A stretch of 64,000 nucleotides of DNA. Origin: Cranoglanis bouderius. Taxonomy: Eukaryota; Chordata; Actinopteri; Siluriformes; Cranoglanididae. Each line of letters opens with the position of its first letter. Within the stretch, counting starts at the first letter, position 1. The stretch lies in the NCBI GenBank assembly GCA_023630585.1, contig CM042548.1, positions 22,434,027 to 22,498,026 of the forward strand, read 5' to 3'. Under the pieces are notes generated by a model that had not been told where the DNA came from, ran no database searches, and saw only the letters and a program-made list of their open reading frames with translations. Made by a program: the position numbers and the translations under genes. Shown one piece after another: positions 63,083 to 64,000 of this stretch.

Positions 63083-64000
63083 TAACAGAGAGAAATAGAG
63101 AGTATTTTATTCATCCCCAAGGGGAAATTTGGTGTCACAACAGCCGCAACACAAGAGCAACAGGGAGGACTACAACTTAACAGTTCACAAGACTTTAAAA
63201 ATGCACAATAAACTCAATATACAGTGAGGGGAAAAAAGTATTTGATCCCCTGCTGATTTTGTATGTTTGCCCACTGACAAAGAAATGATCAGTCTATAAT
63301 TTTAATGGTAGGTGTATTTTAACAGTGAGAGACAGAATAACAACAAAAAAAATCCAGAAAAATGCATTTCAAAAAAGTTATAAATTGATTTGCATTTTAA
63401 TGAGTGAAATAAGTATTTGACCCCTTCGACTTAGTACTTGGTGGCAAAACCCTTGTTGGCACTCACAGAGGTCAGACGTTTCTTGTAGTTGGCCACCAGG
63501 TTTGCACACATCTTAGGAGGGTTTTTGTCCCATAATTGTGCAATATGCAGTGTAGTAGTTGGGTATGCAAAATTACTAGACATGTCCATCATCTCCAATG
63601 TCCACAAAACTCCCCAACCTCATTGTTGAGTCATTATAGAGTCGGATAGCAGTGCTCAAGAATGACTTCTTGTACCTTTCCTTGATACAGTAAAGCTACC
63701 ATAATCTAATGGAGAAGAAGCTCCGATGTTTGGCCAATGTGGCATGGAGGGGGTGTTTGCTATTGTCCACGATACTCTTAATTTTTTCAACCATCCACCT
63801 TTCCACCACCACCTCCAGGGTGTCCAGGTTGCAGCTTAGGACAGAGCCAGCTTTTCCTTTAAGGTTATTCAGCTTCGTTGCATCGCCAGCTCTGATGCTG
63901 TTCCCACAACTGACTGCAGCAGAGAATATTGTACTTGCAACCACAGACTGGTAGAAGTTCTCCAGCAATTTGGTACATGCATTGAAGGATCTGAGTTTCT
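63083..64000 (-). pseudogene. Rex1-like LINE, 3' part, runs off the window
   Basis: Minus strand. 63968-63696 encodes LENFYQSVVASTIFSAAVSCG, AGDATKLNNLKGKAGSVL, and NSKHPLHATL, the C-terminal region of Rex1/CR1-type ORF2. The frame is open off the right edge, with breaks to about 63540. The 3' tail at 63083-63130 (AAATTTCCCCTTGGGGATGA on the minus strand) is a Rex1-type UTR. It is interrupted by a Tc1 fragment at 63222-63531. Confidence 0.7.
63222..63531 (-). mobile_element. Tc1 family I fragment nested in the Rex1-like LINE
   Basis: Begins CAGTGAGGGGAAAAAAGTATT after TA and matches 41627-41940 closely (ACTTAGTACTTGGTGGCAAA, GGCCACCAGGTTTGC). It ends near TTTTTGTCCCA without a second terminal repeat. 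It lies between the LINE's 3' tail and coding part. Confidence 0.8.

Overview
This is a vertebrate, almost certainly teleost, nuclear segment. It has spliced exons with GT/AG borders, AT-rich introns, AAT and AC microsatellites, and a dense load of fish-type transposons (many Tc1/mariner copies, several hAT, PIF/Harbinger, L2, L1/Tx1-like, I-clade, RTE and Rex1-like LINEs, an endogenous retrovirus, tRNA-SINE). The species cannot be fixed from the sequence.

Host gene. The minus strand carries the first nine coding exons of b3galnt2 (protein O-mannose beta-1,3-N-acetylgalactosaminyltransferase 2), from the ATG at 51507 to a splice donor at 694-693. All eight internal junctions are phase-compatible and give 373 uninterrupted codons plus two bases. 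The last exons, roughly a quarter of the protein, lie beyond the left edge. Two introns are inflated by transposons: intron 1 (27009-51398, 24.4 kb) and intron 3 (8072-26269, 18.2 kb). About 12.5 kb upstream of exon 1 (51.5-64 kb) holds only transposons and unassigned sequence.

Layout. 1-8071: exons 4-9 with small introns, a Tc1 copy in intron 8 and a Harbinger derivative in intron 4. 8.1-26.3 kb: intron 3, with Tc1 copies, a MITE bearing nuclear-receptor-like DR1 motifs, a hAT nested in Tc1, a tandem GCTAGCATG-rich repeat block, a Gypsy relic, and an env-less endogenous retrovirus inserted in a Tc1 copy with 5-bp target duplications. 26.3-27.0 kb: exons 2-3. 27.0-51.4 kb: intron 1, with nested hAT and Tc1, L1/Tx1-like, L2 and I-clade LINE fragments. 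On its plus strand lies a broken two-gene module at 38.3-44.7 kb (a SAMD3-like ORF and a C2H2/CACTA-like transposase ORF), opened by L2 and Tc1 insertions. 51.5-64 kb: an almost complete Tc1, a minisatellite, a ZBED5-like hAT, a Tc1 split by a nearly intact full-length RTE LINE with a 15-bp target duplication, and a Rex1-like LINE running off the right edge.

The strongest candidates for a second look are the two-gene module at 38.3-44.7 kb, three Tc1 copies whose halves lie in opposite orientation, the tandem block at 16.5-18.2 kb, and the RTE copy at 58.1-61.3 kb. I found no CRISPR array, no bacterial-type gene and no convincing stand-alone tRNA or rRNA gene.
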